A stretch of DNA of 35,277 nt from a virus: positions 1 through 35,277 of the IMG/VR virus record IMGVR_UViG_3300047469_000387; one strand, 5' to 3'. Under the pieces are notes generated by a model. It searched no databases and was not told the DNA's origin. It saw nothing but the letters and a program-made list of their open reading frames with translations. A program made the translations under genes and the position numbers. Positions 7,555-15,493 of this stretch are shown piece after piece. How positions within the stretch are numbered: the first letter of the stretch is position 1; each line of letters opens with the position of its first letter.

Positions 7555-8751
7555 TTACTTGGGGAAGTTGCCTTTCACCAGCGCTTCCTTGCGGCGCACA
7601 CCCAGGCCCAAGCGCTCTTCAGCCAGCAGCGCGATCATGTTCTTGATGAACATGTCGTTGATCAGACCCATCTTGAACAGGTAGGTCATGCGATCGAAGA
7701 GGATTGCGGCACGGGCGAAGTTCGCGATCAGGAACTCGCCGCCAGCGTCCGCATCACCCTCGTCCATGCTGTCCGAGGTGATAACCGGGCGACCCCAGAG
7801 GATCGGAGTAACCAGGCCTTGCAGGTTGGCAAACAGGTAGCGGTTTTCACCATCCTTCTGCAGTTCGATGTTCATCCAGTCGAGCTCGCTCATTACGACA
7901 CCATCAGCGGACAGCTTCGACTGCTTGCGCACCTGGTAGATACCGCGTCGGACGATGTCGATCGAGGTGTCGCCAGCCTTAGTCAGCGCCGCGCTGTAGG
8001 TAGTCGCCTGGGTCATCAAGCCGTTGAGGTTTTCGCCGGTGCCGTCGCCCTTCAGAATCTGGTTTTCTTCTTCCAGCTTCAGGTCATAGCGCAGCAATTC
8101 CTGGACGTAGCCCTGCATTTGAGGCACGTCGGACAACGCCTCTTCGGTTACCGGCATCCAGACCGCGATCTTTTTGACGCGGTCGGTTGCCGCTTCGAAG
8201 GTCACGTCGCTGGTTGGCTTGGTGCCACCTTCTGCTACCGGAGCAGCGCCACGGGTGTGCAGCAGCTCGCGGAAGTAGGTGTAGTTCTGCCCAGTAACCG
8301 GGATCGCGGTGAGGAGGTCGCGAATTCGCAGTTCTTGGCGAATGCCCGGCTGGATGATGGTGTCGTACACCGGCGCGACGACACCGGCGCTGGTGACCTT
8401 GACTTCCTTCATGGCAGCCAGATCAGACTTGGTGACCTCAATCTCGGCACGGTTAGCCGATTTCGAAGACAGGGACTTGTAGCTGTCGTCGCTCTTGATC
8501 ATGTCGATGAACGACTTGCCTTCGCCCGGGCCGCCGCGCAGCTTGACGCCCTTCTGTTCCAGGTCCTGGACCTGATCGATGACCTTTTGCAGCTCATCCT
8601 TCTGCGTCTGGATATCCTTTTTCAGCTCGGAGGCGACGGTATTGCCTTTTTCGACTTCCACCATGGCGGCGTCGTATTTGGATTGCAGGCCCTCGAAGCC
8701 TTTCTTCAGTTGCAGGTCGAGGGAATCTTTCAGTTCTTTCACTTCGCTCAT
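7555..8751 (-). CDS. Major capsid protein, HK97 fold
   Basis: 398-aa HK97-family capsid protein. Residues 1-75 are a coiled-coil delta (scaffolding) domain rich in Lys/Glu/Gln that the prohead protease would remove. The mature part holds typical segments: VVAPVYDTIIQPGIRQELRI, then WMPVTEEALSDVPQMQGYV, GDGTGENLNGLM, and a C-terminal block with the strand IANFARAAILFDRM. It starts at ATG 8751, overlapping the protease stop as ATGA. The order portal, protease, capsid is that of HK97 and D3. Confidence 0.97.
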   Translation of the reverse strand: MSEVKELKDSLDLQLKKGFEGLQSKYDAAMVEVEKGNTVASELKKDIQTQKDELQKVIDQVQDLEQKGVKLRGGPGEGKSFIDMIKSDDSYKSLSSKSANRAEIEVTKSDLAAMKEVKVTSAGVVAPVYDTIIQPGIRQELRIRDLLTAIPVTGQNYTYFRELLHTRGAAPVAEGGTKPTSDVTFEAATDRVKKIAVWMPVTEEALSDVPQMQGYVQELLRYDLKLEEENQILKGDGTGENLNGLMTQATTYSAALTKAGDTSIDIVRRGIYQVRKQSKLSADGVVMSELDWMNIELQKDGENRYLFANLQGLVTPILWGRPVITSDSMDEGDADAGGEFLIANFARAAILFDRMTYLFKMGLINDMFIKNMIALLAEERLGLGVRRKEALVKGNFPK

Positions 8752-9392
8752 GGCGATACTCCGAAATGGTTGGCAAATAGGGTGGAAATGTCTTTCAGCT
8801 CTTCCACGATCGCCGTGGCCTCGCTGCCGCCGTCACGGCGCAGCGCGGAGTAGCCGAGCGAAGCGACCGCCGCCGCTTCCTTCTGCGAGAGCCCCATGCG
8901 TTCGCGCAGGGCGCTCTCGAAAAGCCTGATGTCCGACTTGACGCTGAGGACTTGGGCATCCGGGTTCATGCCAAACGGCACGAATGATGCCTCCCACAGC
9001 TCTGCGGACTTGATGACGCGGACCTGCCGGCCGGCGCGCTGCTGGAAATCCGCTTCCAGCGTGTTGAAGCCGATGGACATGCTGTCCAGAGAGCCGTCTT
9101 TCATCAGCTCATAGGCGTCACGGGCGTAGCTGACCTTGAGGTTAACCTGGCCTTTTACGTACAGCCCGTGATCGTCCTGGTTGAAGTCAGCCGTGCCAAC
9201 CAGCCGAGTCAGGTCGTGATACAGCGCAAGCTTCAGTTTCCCGTTGCGAGCGGTCTTCACGCTGGTGAACGCGCCCTTCACGATGACGTCATCGCCCAGG
9301 TCGACGTTTTCGAACACCGCGGCGTAGCCCTCAAAGTTGCCGGCGTCGTCGGCCGCCTTCACCTCGAACGGGCAGTCAAGTTTGCTGAGCAT
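8748..9392 (-). CDS. Prohead maturation protease (peptidase family S78)
   Basis: 214-aa serine protease that cuts the capsid delta domain during head maturation. The start MLSKLDCPFEVKA at ATG 9392 has GGGAG upstream and overlaps the portal gene by 17 bases. The catalytic His lies in LALYHDLTRLVGT and the catalytic Ser in LDSMSIGFNT, in the expected order and spacing for the family. An upstream extension of the same frame lies inside the portal gene and is not needed. The C-terminal 60 residues are helical and less conserved. Confidence 0.93.
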   Translation of the reverse strand: MLSKLDCPFEVKAADDAGNFEGYAAVFENVDLGDDVIVKGAFTSVKTARNGKLKLALYHDLTRLVGTADFNQDDHGLYVKGQVNLKVSYARDAYELMKDGSLDSMSIGFNTLEADFQQRAGRQVRVIKSAELWEASFVPFGMNPDAQVLSVKSDIRLFESALRERMGLSQKEAAAVASLGYSALRRDGGSEATAIVEELKDISTLFANHFGVSP

Positions 9393-10593
9393 TTTTCTGC
9401 ATCTCCCACCGGGTAACCTGGTTGTATTCATCGCCTTCCAGCGGCAATTCGTTTTCCTTCTCACGAACCTCGTTGATGGTCATCCACCCTGAACCACCAG
9501 ACCCGCCGAGCGCTGCCTGATAGTACGAAGCACGCCCGGCGCTGTCGGCGCGCAGCAGGCCCTCGACTTTGAACTCGACGAAGCGCGAGAAGGCGCCATA
9601 GACCTTGTCGTTGAACTCGTCCTCAACCACATCGATGTAAGGTTTCAGGCCGAAGGTGATGAAGCCCGTGAGCTGTTGCTCAAGGTTTGAACCCATGATC
9701 GAGGTCTTGCCAGCACGGTTGGCAAGCCAAAGCGGCACACCGTAGATACCGGCCATGGCTTCTTCCTGAAACTGCTGGGACTCGATGAACTGGGCGTCTT
9801 TCTGGCTCAGGCCGGCGGGTACGATCTTGGGGTTGCCCTGCAGGATGGCCATTTTTCCGATGTCGTCCGCATCGCCCTTACGGACGTCCGGAAACTTGGC
9901 CATGATCTGAGCTTCCTGCTGCTTGTTCAGGAAGTTTTCGTAGATCACGTAGCCGCCAGTGAACCCGCCCTTGCGCATGAAACGGGACGACCACTGCTGG
10001 CCTGCTTTGGCGAGGCCCATCGTCTCCGCCTGATATTCGATCGGCGAGAGCCCGACAATCCCGTCCAGGCTGAACAACTTGAAGTGGAGCATGTTCTCCG
10101 GGGATACCGGAAATGGGGCGCCTTCTGCGGGTGTCACCACATAAATCAGCCCGTCCTCGACATTGATTTTCACAGTGTCGTACTTCAGCGGCACAAAACC
10201 GATCGGCTCGCCATGAACGTTCCGCTCAATCAGCGCGAATGCGTTTCCTCGGATTGCCATGTTCACCACGACGAACTTCAGAAAGTTGAGCATTGTCATG
10301 TAGGGGTTTGGCTTTCGGAGCAGCTTCAACGCCCGATCTTTTCCGATTACCTGTTTACGACCGTCCTTTCCGTCTTCGTACAGCTTCAGCGGAAGGCCGC
10401 TCAGGGACTCCGAGAGAATCTTCACACAGGACCAAACCATGCTGATCGAGAGCGCAGTCTTGGTGGTGACCCGGATTCCCGCCTTGGTAGTTTTTCCTCC
10501 GACTTCCATGTCGACTTCGACATAGTTACCCGTTGCCGGATCGGTGTAGCCGAAGAAGCTCCAAGTACTTGGGTTGTACCAACGAAATGCCAT
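9376..10593 (-). CDS. Portal protein (HK97 family)
   Basis: 405-aa portal protein, the twelve-subunit ring through which DNA is packaged and ejected. Family-typical segments are the N-terminal VWSCVKILSESLSGLPLKLY, then FLKFVVVNMAIRGNAFALIE, a GLSPIEYQAETMGLA block and GIYGVPLWLANRAGKTS. Start ATG 10593 lies 2 bases beyond the terminase stop with AGG upstream. Length is usual for the family. Confidence 0.96.
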   Translation of the reverse strand: MAFRWYNPSTWSFFGYTDPATGNYVEVDMEVGGKTTKAGIRVTTKTALSISMVWSCVKILSESLSGLPLKLYEDGKDGRKQVIGKDRALKLLRKPNPYMTMLNFLKFVVVNMAIRGNAFALIERNVHGEPIGFVPLKYDTVKINVEDGLIYVVTPAEGAPFPVSPENMLHFKLFSLDGIVGLSPIEYQAETMGLAKAGQQWSSRFMRKGGFTGGYVIYENFLNKQQEAQIMAKFPDVRKGDADDIGKMAILQGNPKIVPAGLSQKDAQFIESQQFQEEAMAGIYGVPLWLANRAGKTSIMGSNLEQQLTGFITFGLKPYIDVVEDEFNDKVYGAFSRFVEFKVEGLLRADSAGRASYYQAALGGSGGSGWMTINEVREKENELPLEGDEYNQVTRWEMQKNAQQT

Positions 10594-10595
10594 GG

Positions 10596-12281
10596 TCAGC
10601 CTACTAATCCGAAGAATCCGTTGTTGAGGTAGTCGTCCATGCCGCCCTTCGCCTCTGGATTCAGAGAAAGCAGCGAAACGGCGTTGAACGTGGCCATGAG
10701 TGGGTCGATTTTCGCGGTGCCCGAAGCCTGTTTTGTGATGAGAAATGCGTTCGCGGACGGCACGCCCTTGGCGTTACCGCAGCTCCAGGCCATGAGCGGC
10801 TGGCCGCAGTGCTGAAGCGTTCCCTCGGCGAGCCTTCGCTCAGTGGTTTTGATTGCGCCGGTGAGCTTCCAGCCTTGGGAAATACCGATGATTTGGTCTT
10901 CTTCGATGCCGACATCAGCCAGTGCGTCGAGGAGAGCACCGATACCCGCCGGATCAAGGCCGACCTTGTCCAGCAGGCCTACACCATTGACACGAGCAAC
11001 TAGAGCCGCCAACTGCTCAACGTCGTCACCGATCCTGTTCACAATGGTCAGGTCGCCAGTCTTCTGCAGATCCAGCAGACGAGGCGCCTCCGACTTGCGC
11101 CGCTCCAACACCGATGGGTGTGCCCAGGCATGAGCCCAATGCAGCCATGTGCGTGACTCGCGAACACGCCCAATCACCGACAACCCGAGCAAGTCATCAA
11201 GCCCGCCGCCGTCCACACCGACGACAACGACCTCACACTGATCGAGCAGACTGTCCAGAGTCAGGCCAGGCAGCGCCTGCGCTTCCCAGAATGAGGCACC
11301 CACCCAATGGTCGGACATGAGCGCAAGCCCGATCTCGACATTGAGGTGCTTCGCCAGGAACCCCCTGAACGACTCCTCGCCATCCATTTGAGACTGTGCG
11401 TAACCCCGCTCGATGAAAGCTTCGTCGACAGACAGCCCGAGATTTGGGTTGGTGATGTATGCGTTCGAGGCCTCACGGTGCGCACCGGCGTCCAGCAGGT
11501 GTTTCGGGAATTCGTAGAGCACCGGGAGAAAGGATTTGTCTTCGATCTTGCCGTCGCGCACTTGGCGGGCGTACAGCAGCTTCTGCCGAAATACGCCGGC
11601 GGGTGGTTCATCCGACTGAGTGGTCGCCCAGATGATGAAACCCTCCGGACGAGAAGCCAGGCCGCCGGTGGCCTCCCTAAGCATGGCCTCAGCGTTGGCA
11701 CGCTTGCCAAACACCCAGAGCTCGTCCACGAAAACTCCGATGGCCTTCTTGCCTGACACCGTTTCGCTGTCGGCGGCCACGACTTTCAATGTCGCGCTGG
11801 TTTCATGGTGAGTGACGAGGCGCAGGTGATCCTGCACTTTGAACAGTGCGGAAAGCTCTTCGTCCGCCTTGATCATGTCCCGGATCGGGATATAGGAGTT
11901 GTCTGCAATCTCCTTAGTCGGTGCCAGGATGATGAACTCCCCCGACGACCTCCAGTTCAGCACCATGGCCGTGAGCATGATCCCGGCGGCAATTGTAGAT
12001 TTGCCATTCTTCTTGCTGATCAACAGCAGAAACTCGCTGATCATGCGCCTTCCGCTGTCCGGGTCGTAGGCGCCGAAGATCGCGGCAACAAACTGGTTTA
12101 CCCAGTCACGCACCGTCTCACACATCAGTGGGCTACCGGTGGCATCCACCATGCGCAGGGCGCCGAACACCTCCAAGGCCTCTGCCGCCTGATCGGGGAA
12201 AAGTGGCTCGAAAGGGATCAGGGTCTGACGGGCGACAATGCGCTTCTCCCAATCAGGGCAGGCTGTTGTCCACTCCATCAT
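10596..12281 (-). CDS. terL: Terminase large subunit
   Basis: 561-aa packaging motor and nuclease. An ATPase Walker A variant SKKNGKS lies at residues 89-95 and Walker B VFVDE at 183-187, followed by a coupling segment WATTQSDEP. The nuclease domain in the second half begins with VVVGVDGGGLDDLLG, whose Asp residues would bind metal, and another Asp lies in KVGLDPAGIG. This is the HK97-like TerL type. The first ATG (12281) overlaps the small subunit stop as ATGA; a second ATG follows at once. Confidence 0.96.
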   Translation of the reverse strand: MMEWTTACPDWEKRIVARQTLIPFEPLFPDQAAEALEVFGALRMVDATGSPLMCETVRDWVNQFVAAIFGAYDPDSGRRMISEFLLLISKKNGKSTIAAGIMLTAMVLNWRSSGEFIILAPTKEIADNSYIPIRDMIKADEELSALFKVQDHLRLVTHHETSATLKVVAADSETVSGKKAIGVFVDELWVFGKRANAEAMLREATGGLASRPEGFIIWATTQSDEPPAGVFRQKLLYARQVRDGKIEDKSFLPVLYEFPKHLLDAGAHREASNAYITNPNLGLSVDEAFIERGYAQSQMDGEESFRGFLAKHLNVEIGLALMSDHWVGASFWEAQALPGLTLDSLLDQCEVVVVGVDGGGLDDLLGLSVIGRVRESRTWLHWAHAWAHPSVLERRKSEAPRLLDLQKTGDLTIVNRIGDDVEQLAALVARVNGVGLLDKVGLDPAGIGALLDALADVGIEEDQIIGISQGWKLTGAIKTTERRLAEGTLQHCGQPLMAWSCGNAKGVPSANAFLITKQASGTAKIDPLMATFNAVSLLSLNPEAKGGMDDYLNNGFFGLVG

Positions 12282-12772
12282 TTCACCGATCGCAGCGGAC
12301 CGCGCCGGGTCCCGAATTTGCCGTTAGCCACTTCAGCGGCTTTTTGCTTCGCTTGTTCTTTCTTGCCGCCTTCGCCTTTGCGCTGATGGACGAAAGGCAT
12401 CAGAGCCTTGGCGGCATCGACCCGCAATTTGGCCTCGGTGCCTAGGTCGTTCATCACTGCGAGGAGGAAGTCTTTCGGATCGCGGTGGGAGAGCGCAGCG
12501 CCCAAATCAAAGTCGGCCGCATCAGGCTGACCAGCATCAGGCTCAGGGCATTCTTCTGCGCCTTCGGGTTTAACACCTTTAACAATCTTGTTAACGGGGT
12601 GCAGGGCGTTCAGTTTGAACAGCTCGGCGACAACATCAGGGTCTTTCGCCAAACGCGAACCCGCCGCAGAGGCCGATTTATCGGGACATCCGGCGGCAAT
12701 AGCTGCGTCTTTGTTGGACGCACCTCCCCTCACCGCGTCGATGAAGGCGCGTTTCTTGGGTGTTAAAGCCAT
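12278..12772 (-). CDS. terS: Terminase small subunit
   Basis: 164-aa protein. N-terminal residues 1-45 (LTPKKRAFIDAVRGGASNKDAAIAAGCP) form the helix-turn-helix with which terminase small subunits bind the packaging site. The middle is an acidic Pro-rich linker (residues 70-90), and the basic C-terminus (KGEGGKKEQAKQKAAE) may contact TerL. ATG 12772 is chosen over in-frame TTG two codons upstream; only a weak AGG is seen. It is coupled to terL by a 4-base overlap. Confidence 0.9.
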   Translation of the reverse strand: MALTPKKRAFIDAVRGGASNKDAAIAAGCPDKSASAAGSRLAKDPDVVAELFKLNALHPVNKIVKGVKPEGAEECPEPDAGQPDAADFDLGAALSHRDPKDFLLAVMNDLGTEAKLRVDAAKALMPFVHQRKGEGGKKEQAKQKAAEVANGKFGTRRGPLRSVK

Positions 12773-12932
12773 TAACAAAAACCTGAGCGAGGAAAAAAAT
12801 CTGCGAATGGGATCGGGCGCGGTCTGGAAGTGATCGACCCCCTATATTTAGCCCCCCCCCGTGATAGAGCCAGCCTAATGCACCTTTTCGGTGCGGATTT
12901 GAATGTGAATCTATCGCATTAACGACGAGCGG
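12773..12932 (-). other. Non-coding gap between HNH and terS; candidate cos region
   Basis: No gene is seen in these 160 bases. They contain a C9 run (12852-12860) and a CCCCC tract around 12838-12842 separated by an AT-rich TATATTTA. In HK97-type phages the cos site lies beside the terminase and HNH genes, so this is the natural place to look. The assignment rests on position and unusual composition only. Confidence 0.4.
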
Positions 12933-13271
12933 TCATACCCTGCGGTCCGTTGCCTCTTCGGCCTGCTTGACCGAGTCATGGCAGGGCTTGCAGAGGGTCT
13001 GCCAGTTCGACCTGTCCCAGAACAGAGCCATGTCGCCACGGTGCTGAACAATGTGGTCAACCACCGTGCCTGAGGTCACGCGTCCCTGGCGATCGCAGTA
13101 CACGCAGAGCGGGTGAGCGTTGAGCCAGCCCTCGCGCGCCTTCTGCCACTTGTAGCCGTAGCCGCGCTCGTGGGCCGTGGTCTTCGTCGCACGCCATGAG
13201 TTCGTGTTAACGACCGTGACGCGCTCACCTTGGGTCTTCACCCTGCTTCCCAGCGTCTTCAGCCTTGGCAT
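12933..13271 (-). CDS. HNH endonuclease (packaging-associated)
   Basis: 112-aa HNH protein. A HERGYGYKWQKAREGWL segment (residues 34-50) precedes a treble-clef zinc site formed by Cys56/Cys59 and Cys94/Cys97. The catalytic DH pair is Asp72-His73 in TVVDHIVQ, with Asn89 and His98 completing the motif. Phages with this gene next to terminase (HK97 gp74 type) need it for cos cleavage and packaging. ATG 13271 lies inside the end of the upstream 51-aa gene. Confidence 0.9.
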   Translation of the reverse strand: MPRLKTLGSRVKTQGERVTVVNTNSWRATKTTAHERGYGYKWQKAREGWLNAHPLCVYCDRQGRVTSGTVVDHIVQHRGDMALFWDRSNWQTLCKPCHDSVKQAEEATDRRV

Positions 13272-13380
13272 CAGGTTCGACCTTGCGTGATGGGTTGATC
13301 AGTGAGCGGGCTCGATCAGCTGCAATGGCGAACCACTTCGCTGCCCGTGCACGACGCGCGGCGCAGCCTGAGCAGGTCAA
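13225..13380 (-). CDS. Small Cys-motif protein (51 aa)
   Basis: Short frame with a TTG start whose TTGA overlaps the stop of the 53-aa gene, and an end that overlaps the HNH gene by 47 bases. The N-terminus TCSGCAARRARAAKWFAIAA has a CxxC pair followed by Arg-rich residues, a pattern I associate with small proteins in Pseudomonas phage lysis-to-packaging regions. The function is unknown. No ATG fits; the coupling argument is the main support for the start. Confidence 0.6.
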   Translation of the reverse strand: MTCSGCAARRARAAKWFAIAADRARSLINPSRKVEPDAKAEDAGKQGEDPR

Positions 13381-13538
13381 GGGCTGACCCGCAACTTCCA
13401 GCCTCGCACGAGCGTGCGGCAGAACCGGTCCATGTCAGGCGGCTTGCCCGTCAGCCGATAACGCAGGCTGTGGTAGTGGATGAATAACATCACCCACCAA
13501 GCACGCTTGATGGTGAACTTCAGATTGACTGAGGCCAT
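13377..13538 (-). CDS. Small basic protein (53 aa)
   Basis: Starts at ATG 13538 two bases after the Rz1 stop and ends with TGA overlapping the next TTG start. The sequence MASVNLKFTIKRAWWVMLF has a basic N-terminus followed by a hydrophobic, Trp-rich stretch, then LRYRLTGKPPDMDRF and a basic end. It looks like the small proteins often found between lysis and terminase genes in Pseudomonas phages. Whether it associates with the membrane is uncertain; function unknown. Confidence 0.65.
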   Translation of the reverse strand: MASVNLKFTIKRAWWVMLFIHYHSLRYRLTGKPPDMDRFCRTLVRGWKLRVSP

Positions 13539-13540
13539 AC

Positions 13541-13813
13541 CTATTTGCTCTTGCTGCGTTGGATCTGCGCATCGACCTGGTCAGCGCAGGTATCAAGCAG
13601 GTTCACTGCCCGATCCTTCAACGCCCAGAGGTCGCCGTTCAAAGCCACGTCTTCATCGCTCTCACTGATGCGCTCACACGGAATCAGTTCAGGGGGTTCG
13701 ACCCTTACTGCGATCTGCTTTATCGGCGCTGGCTGGCTTGCCGCGCAGGCCGTCAGGCAAAGGCTGATCAGCCCACTTACGAACAGCCGGGCTCTTACGC
13801 TTGAGGTCTTCAA
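13541..13813 (-). CDS. Rz1: Rz1-like outer-membrane spanin lipoprotein
   Basis: 90-aa lipoprotein whose 5' part overlaps the end of Rz in another frame, the hallmark of spanin pairs. It has a short basic N-terminus, a hydrophobic stretch VSGLISLCLTAC and a lipobox LTAC at residues 20-23 that would be cut before the Cys. After maturation it would sit in the outer membrane and join Rz across the periplasm to fuse the membranes at lysis. TTG 13813 is the only reasonable start and has AAGGAAAGAC directly upstream. Confidence 0.85.
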   Translation of the reverse strand: MKTSSVRARLFVSGLISLCLTACAASQPAPIKQIAVRVEPPELIPCERISESDEDVALNGDLWALKDRAVNLLDTCADQVDAQIQRSKSK

Positions 13814-14075
13814 AGTCTTTCCTTGCCTGTAGGGCTTTCTGTTCGCTGGCCTTAAGCCGACTGCTCAGGTCCGCCTGATACGCAGCATTGCGTGCCGCCT
13901 CTGCGCGTAGCGTAGTGATGGTGGCCTGACTCTCAACGTTGGCAGCCACTGCTTCTGCCTTGGCCTTGGATTCCATAGCGACCTCACCACGCAGCGAGAT
14001 CACCCGGTACTGCTGAATTCCAACGAGCAGAATGCCGACCAGAGCGATGATGAATGCCGTTGCAAACGCCTTCAT
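13689..14075 (-). CDS. Rz: Rz-like inner-membrane spanin
   Basis: 128-aa protein with one N-terminal membrane helix (FATAFIIALVGILLVGI, residues 4-20), followed by a long periplasmic coiled coil (residues 25-95) and a Pro-rich basic end. This is the i-spanin layout. The start ATGA overlaps the holin stop. Together with Rz1 it would complete host lysis by outer-membrane disruption after the endolysin acts. Confidence 0.85.
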   Translation of the reverse strand: MKAFATAFIIALVGILLVGIQQYRVISLRGEVAMESKAKAEAVAANVESQATITTLRAEAARNAAYQADLSSRLKASEQKALQARKDFEDLKRKSPAVRKWADQPLPDGLRGKPASADKADRSKGRTP

Positions 14076-14389
14076 GCTGAGTCCGCCTTGCGTCCGAGGA
14101 AACGAATGATCAGCTCACGGATCGCCGTAACGCCGATGAAACCGATGGTGCCGCCAGCTGCAACCGAAAGACTCGACGGCCAGGCCAGCCACTCAATGAC
14201 GCTGCTGGCCGAGAGGCTCAGTGCGCCGCAGATCAACGCCTCCAGGATCACGCGCCATTTGTTGGCCTCTTTGCCTTCGTAAAGCACGCGCAACAGGGAA
14301 ATGGTTGTGGCCATGATCGCTCCTTGCCAGAGCGGTGTACTGAGGACGAGCCAGACCTGCGCCCAGAAGTCAGGATTTTTCTCAGGCAT
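14072..14389 (-). CDS. Phage holin (lambda-family holin 3 type)
   Basis: 105-aa protein with hydrophobic helices around residues 10-32 (FWAQVWLVLSTPLWQGAIMA), 48-68 (ILEALICGALSLSASSVIEW) and 72-92 (SLSVAAGGTIGFIGVTAIRE) and a charged C-terminus with GRKAD. This matches small holins that form membrane lesions at the set lysis time. ATG 14389 is used; the ribosome site is weak (GGAT). It directly precedes Rz; no endolysin gene lies between them, which is unusual. Confidence 0.85.
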   Translation of the reverse strand: MPEKNPDFWAQVWLVLSTPLWQGAIMATTISLLRVLYEGKEANKWRVILEALICGALSLSASSVIEWLAWPSSLSVAAGGTIGFIGVTAIRELIIRFLGRKADSA

Positions 14390-14589
14390 TTGGTAGATCC
14401 GACTGTCCTCCCCTTTGGGGAGCGGGAATGAATCAGCCCCGCAGCACTCCCAGCTCGGGGCGATGGGTGTGGCGGGGCCGAAAACGAAAAAGCCCAGCGC
14501 GATGGCTGGGCTTTGAGTTTGGGTGTCGCGCTGAATCAGCTGAACACCGTGGCATGAAAACAGAGCTATTCCATATGGACAACTGTTTT
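14390..14589 (-). promoter_or_regulatory. Late leader region between Q and holin
   Basis: About 200 bases with no gene. By analogy with lambda it should hold the late promoter and its early terminator. On the minus strand it contains a strong terminator (14488-14514) and nearer the holin a CTCCCC-TTT-GGGGAG hairpin around 14406-14420. I could not pick a convincing late promoter; a weak candidate has TTGTCC near 14577-14582. Confidence 0.5.
14488..14514 (-). terminator. Rho-independent terminator in the late leader (tR'-like)
   Basis: On the minus strand AAAGCCCAGC pairs with GCTGGGCTTT around CATCGC and is followed by more T. It lies downstream of the Q gene and upstream of holin, where a Q-dependent phage keeps its late terminator. 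Confidence 0.8.
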
Positions 14590-14973
14590 TTATGCGGCCT
14601 CTTTCAGGTTGTCCAAGGCGCAATCAATCCAGGCCACTCCAGCCTTTATGAGTTCGCGAGCTTTCATTTCGCTGACACCATAGTGGCGGCCGACGCGGAT
14701 GGCTGCCCACTTGGCGCCGAAGTAGAGCCATACCATATCCCCCATCTGAGCATCACGGCGGCACAGCCTGGCAACTGCGGCGTCAACAACACCGGCGAGT
14801 TCGTCGGTGATGACGTAGGACTTTGAGGTCGATGGCATCACGTCACGCATGATCGCCAATGACGGCGAGGTGTAGTGCGGGACGCCCATGCCATCCATGC
14901 GCCAGAACCCCCATTGCTCGAGCATGTGTTCGGTGTCGCCCAGCGGGCGGTGCAGCGGTTTACGCGTGTTCAT
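14590..14973 (-). CDS. Late antitermination protein Q-like
   Basis: 127-aa protein resembling the phage antitermination Q family. It begins MNTRKPLHRPLGDTEHMLEQ, contains WGFWRMDGMGVPHYTSPSLA, and has a helix-turn-helix-like C-terminal part (VGRHYGVSEMKARELIKAG, residues 93-111). Start ATG 14973 has GGGGA about 6 bases upstream; the frame continues further up but without plausible sequence. Its position, last of the early leftward genes and just before the late leader with its terminator, fits Q. Confidence 0.85.
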   Translation of the reverse strand: MNTRKPLHRPLGDTEHMLEQWGFWRMDGMGVPHYTSPSLAIMRDVMPSTSKSYVITDELAGVVDAAVARLCRRDAQMGDMVWLYFGAKWAAIRVGRHYGVSEMKARELIKAGVAWIDCALDNLKEAA

Positions 14974-14975
14974 GA

Positions 14976-15290
14976 TCAATCCCCTGTCCAATTCGATCCG
15001 CCGGCGCCGCGACGGTTGTTCTGTTCGTATTGCTCGTGGGCACCACCCATTGAGTGGCGAGCCCTGTTCAGCTCTGCGGCCATGTTGCGCAGTTTCATGC
15101 TCAGTTGTGGCACCAGGTCTTCGAGCGGCAACGCCTCGCCTGTTGTCTGGCAGACCCAGCCCGACGCATGGCAGCTGATGCAATCGATCTGGTGAAACAC
15201 GCCAGTGGTGACACCGGTACCGCGACAGGTACCGCAGTGCATCAGGGGCTTCAGTTCTTTCCGGAATGCAGGACCGTGGTTCTTCTTCAC
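14976..15290 (-). CDS. Small zinc-finger protein (DnaJ-like CxxCxGxG pairs)
   Basis: 104-aa protein with two half-sites of the DnaJ type: CGTCRGTG (from residue 19) and CISCHASGW (from residue 37), which together can bind one zinc. The C-terminal part has a helix QLSMKLRNMAAELNRARHSM and a Gly/Asn-rich end. GTG 15290 is the start: GGAGG lies about 8 bases upstream and GTGA overlaps the preceding stop. Small proteins like this precede Q in several Pseudomonas phages; function unknown. Confidence 0.75.
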   Translation of the reverse strand: MKKNHGPAFRKELKPLMHCGTCRGTGVTTGVFHQIDCISCHASGWVCQTTGEALPLEDLVPQLSMKLRNMAAELNRARHSMGGAHEQYEQNNRRGAGGSNWTGD

Positions 15291-15493
15291 TTGCTGGCCT
15301 CCATTAGCTGAGCGTGGACAGCATCAATGCTCACCTGACCACTGTCGTTTGTGCCCGGAATATGTATCTCCTGACCTGAGGTCATGGTCAGCACCAAGGC
15401 CCGGCCTCCACCGACCAAATAGGTGATCTTCATCGAGCTGATATCGCCGGGCTGAACCGCCAATTTGCTTCGAGGATCGATCAGAACCATCAT
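15287..15493 (-). CDS. Small hypothetical phage protein (68 aa)
   Basis: Start ATG 15493 overlaps the recombinase stop (ATGA) and has GAGG 7 bases upstream. The sequence is a compact beta-rich pattern (MKITYLVGGGRALVLTMTS, then QEIHIPGTNDSG) followed by a C-terminal helix. No motif recognised. Its tight coupling on both sides supports it as a gene. Confidence 0.7.
   Translation of the reverse strand: MMVLIDPRSKLAVQPGDISSMKITYLVGGGRALVLTMTSGQEIHIPGTNDSGQVSIDAVHAQLMEASK

Noticed and set aside
7531-8853. 440-codon plus-strand open frame
   Set aside because: It is antisense to the major capsid and protease genes, has no credible ribosome site and reads as low-meaning His/Asp/Arg-rich sequence typical of GC-rich antisense frames.
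11307-11756. 149-codon plus-strand open frame inside terL
   Set aside because: Opposite the terminase large subunit; not protein-like.
13302-13487. Plus-strand 61-codon frame between HNH and Rz1
   Set aside because: Two coupled minus-strand small genes account for this stretch.
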